Source: UBA5109 sp964606735 (GTDB taxonomy: Bacteria > Pseudomonadota > Gammaproteobacteria > Pseudomonadales > Pseudohongiellaceae). From it: DNA of 64,000 bases. The notes below the pieces were generated by a model. It made no database searches. It was not told the origin of the DNA and was given only the letters and a program-made list of their open reading frames with translations. Location of the stretch: the NCBI GenBank assembly GCA_964606735.1, contig CAZSHI010000002.1, positions 77,749-141,748 on the forward strand, read 5' to 3'. Made by a program: the position numbers and the translations under genes. Position 1 is the first letter of the stretch; every line of letters starts with the position of its first letter. Shown here in pieces: positions 62,937 through 64,000 of the stretch.

Positions 62937-64000
62937 ATGCCCAAGCTAGTGAAGCTGAACATTTCCGGCCTGAGAAACCTGGAAGTCAGCACCCTTTTAC
63001 CCTCTTCAGGGTTTAATCTGATTTTTGGCGAAAACGGCAGCGGGAAAACATCCTTGCTCGAAGCCATCTATTTGCTGGGCAGGGCCAAGACTTTTCGCAG
63101 CGCATCACGCTCCCCCATCCTGCAAGAAGGCGCTGAATCTTGTGTGTTGCATGCACAGCTGCAAGATGGAACAGGCTTGGGCTTCAGCCGCAACAAGAGC
63201 GGCGAACAGGATTTACGCGTCAATACCAGCACGATAAAAAATCAGGCAGAACTGGTAGACAAGCTGCCCTTGCAATTAATCAATGCAGAGGCCTTCAAAA
63301 TTCTGGAAGGCGGGCCCTCAATTAGGCGGTCCTTTCTAGACTGGGGAGTGTTCCACGTGGAACATCAATTTCTCCCTTACTGGCAGGGAATGCAGCGGGC
63401 CTTGGCCAACAGGAACGCCCTGCTTAAGGCTAATTCGCTTAATAGCCAGGAAATTGCGCCATGGACACAGGAGTTCTGTCAGCTCGCGCTACAGGTTCAC
63501 GGCTGCAGGGAATCTTATATGCAGAGATTGCAGCCATATCTGGCCAACTGTTTGGAAGACCTGCTTCCTGATCATAAGATTTCACTGAGTTATGAGTGTG
63601 GCTGGGATAAAACACAGAGCCTGCAAGATCAACTGGCAACGAGGCTTGAGCAAGATAGGCGTTATGGGCACACTGGCCTGGGTCCTCACCGCGCCGATAT
63701 TAAAATTAGTGTGCAGGACAAGCCGGCAGCCGATCTGCTCTCGCGAGGACAGCAAAAGCTGCTGGTTATTGCCATGAAAATTGCTCAGGCCGCCCTGCTG
63801 GCGGCCTTAAATAAGGAGCAGTGCTTATTCCTGATTGATGATTTGCCTGCTGAGCTTGATAGCGCCAATCGGACCAAGGTCCTTGGTATGCTGCAGCAAA
63901 GTGGCGAACAGGTTTTTGTAACAGGCATCGAGGCTGAAACGCTGCTAAATTCACTGGAAAAGCGAGAAGAAGCGCGACTGTTTCACGTGAAACATGGTAA
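62937..64000 (+). CDS. recF: DNA replication and repair protein RecF (3' partial)
   Basis: 354 codons are visible from the ATG at 62937, so only the last few residues lie beyond the window. Walker A is GENGSGKTSLL, the ABC signature is LLSRGQQKLLVIAMKIAQ and Walker B is FLIDDLPAELD. It loads RecA at gaps through RecR and RecO. Two parS palindromes are embedded in the coding sequence, at 63349-63364 (codons VFHVEH) and 63979-63994 (codons FHVKH). Confidence 0.96.
   Translation, partial: MPKLVKLNISGLRNLEVSTLLPSSGFNLIFGENGSGKTSLLEAIYLLGRAKTFRSASRSPILQEGAESCVLHAQLQDGTGLGFSRNKSGEQDLRVNTSTIKNQAELVDKLPLQLINAEAFKILEGGPSIRRSFLDWGVFHVEHQFLPYWQGMQRALANRNALLKANSLNSQEIAPWTQEFCQLALQVHGCRESYMQRLQPYLANCLEDLLPDHKISLSYECGWDKTQSLQDQLATRLEQDRRYGHTGLGPHRADIKISVQDKPAADLLSRGQQKLLVIAMKIAQAALLAALNKEQCLFLIDDLPAELDSANRTKVLGMLQQSGEQVFVTGIEAETLLNSLEKREEARLFHVKHG
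63349..63364. promoter_or_regulatory. parS site 1
   Basis: TGTTCCACGTGGAACA, a perfect 16-bp palindrome matching the parS consensus. It lies in the middle of recF, about 11 kb from parB. Confidence 0.88.
63979..63994. promoter_or_regulatory. parS site 2
   Basis: TGTTTCACGTGAAACA, a perfect 16-bp palindrome identical to the canonical parS. It sits near the 3' end of recF, 615 bp after site 1. Confidence 0.93.

Noticed and set aside
1..64000. CRISPR arrays, insertion sequences, prophage or tRNA genes
   Set aside because: No repeat-spacer pattern, transposase, integrase or tRNA cloverleaf was seen on either strand.

Overview
The window is a gap-poor bacterial chromosome segment with the gene set and order of a gammaproteobacterium. 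The order parB-parA-rsmG-mnmG-mnmE-yidC-yidD-rnpA-rpmH-dnaA-dnaN-recF, the ATP synthase operon IBEFHAGDC next to parB, and the coaBC-algC-argB-slmA-pyrE-rph-yicC-gmk-rpoZ-spoT block all resemble Pseudomonas and marine relatives of the Pseudomonadales/Cellvibrionales type. Free-living aerobic life is suggested by c-type cytochromes, ubiquinone genes (ubiX, ubiA) and a TRAP transporter. I cannot name a genus. I saw no tRNA, rRNA, CRISPR array, insertion sequence or prophage.

Layout. 0-5.7 kb: a compact plus-strand cluster. It holds a MotA/TolQ/ExbB-type channel protein (cut by the window edge), a degenerate actin/Hsp70-fold protein with an FHA-like tail, two membrane-anchored coiled-coil vWA proteins whose N-termini look like ExbD/TolR/MotB, and a lipoprotein, with a second lipoprotein just downstream. 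This is the least explained and most interesting part. 5.8-10.9 kb: an M48 lipoprotein protease, two small proteins with C-terminal CxxCH haem motifs, ubiX, rpmB-rpmG and radC. 10.9-20.8 kb: CoA, exopolysaccharide-precursor, arginine and pyrimidine genes, slmA, gmk, rpoZ and spoT. 20.8-31.4 kb: a REC-PAS-GGDEF-EAL protein, recG, a dicarboxylate symporter, ubiA, a PHP phosphatase, a FemAB-like acyltransferase, yaaA and small DUF proteins. 31.5-40.7 kb: a universal stress protein, TRAP transporter genes, a thioesterase, uvrD, a cold-shock protein, a HexR-type regulator and an alpha/beta hydrolase. 40.7-51.1 kb: glmS, glmU and the whole F1Fo ATP synthase operon. 51.2-64 kb: the replication-origin neighbourhood.

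Origin. From about 39.8 to 59.8 kb every gene is on the minus strand. From dnaA at 60.2 kb onward every gene is on the plus strand, so replication probably starts between rpmH and dnaA. That gap holds two perfect DnaA boxes and an AT-rich stretch. A second gap, between mnmG and mnmE, is even more AT-rich and also carries DnaA-box matches, so it is a rival or accessory origin. Two perfect 16-bp parS palindromes lie inside recF and are the likely loading sites for ParB encoded 11 kb away.

Working together: the right-hand third couples replication initiation (dnaA, dnaN, recF), segregation (parAB, parS), tRNA and rRNA modification (mnmE, mnmG, rsmG), membrane protein insertion (yidC, yidD) and energy supply (atp). 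The left-hand cluster is inferred to be an ion-driven envelope machine of unknown task.
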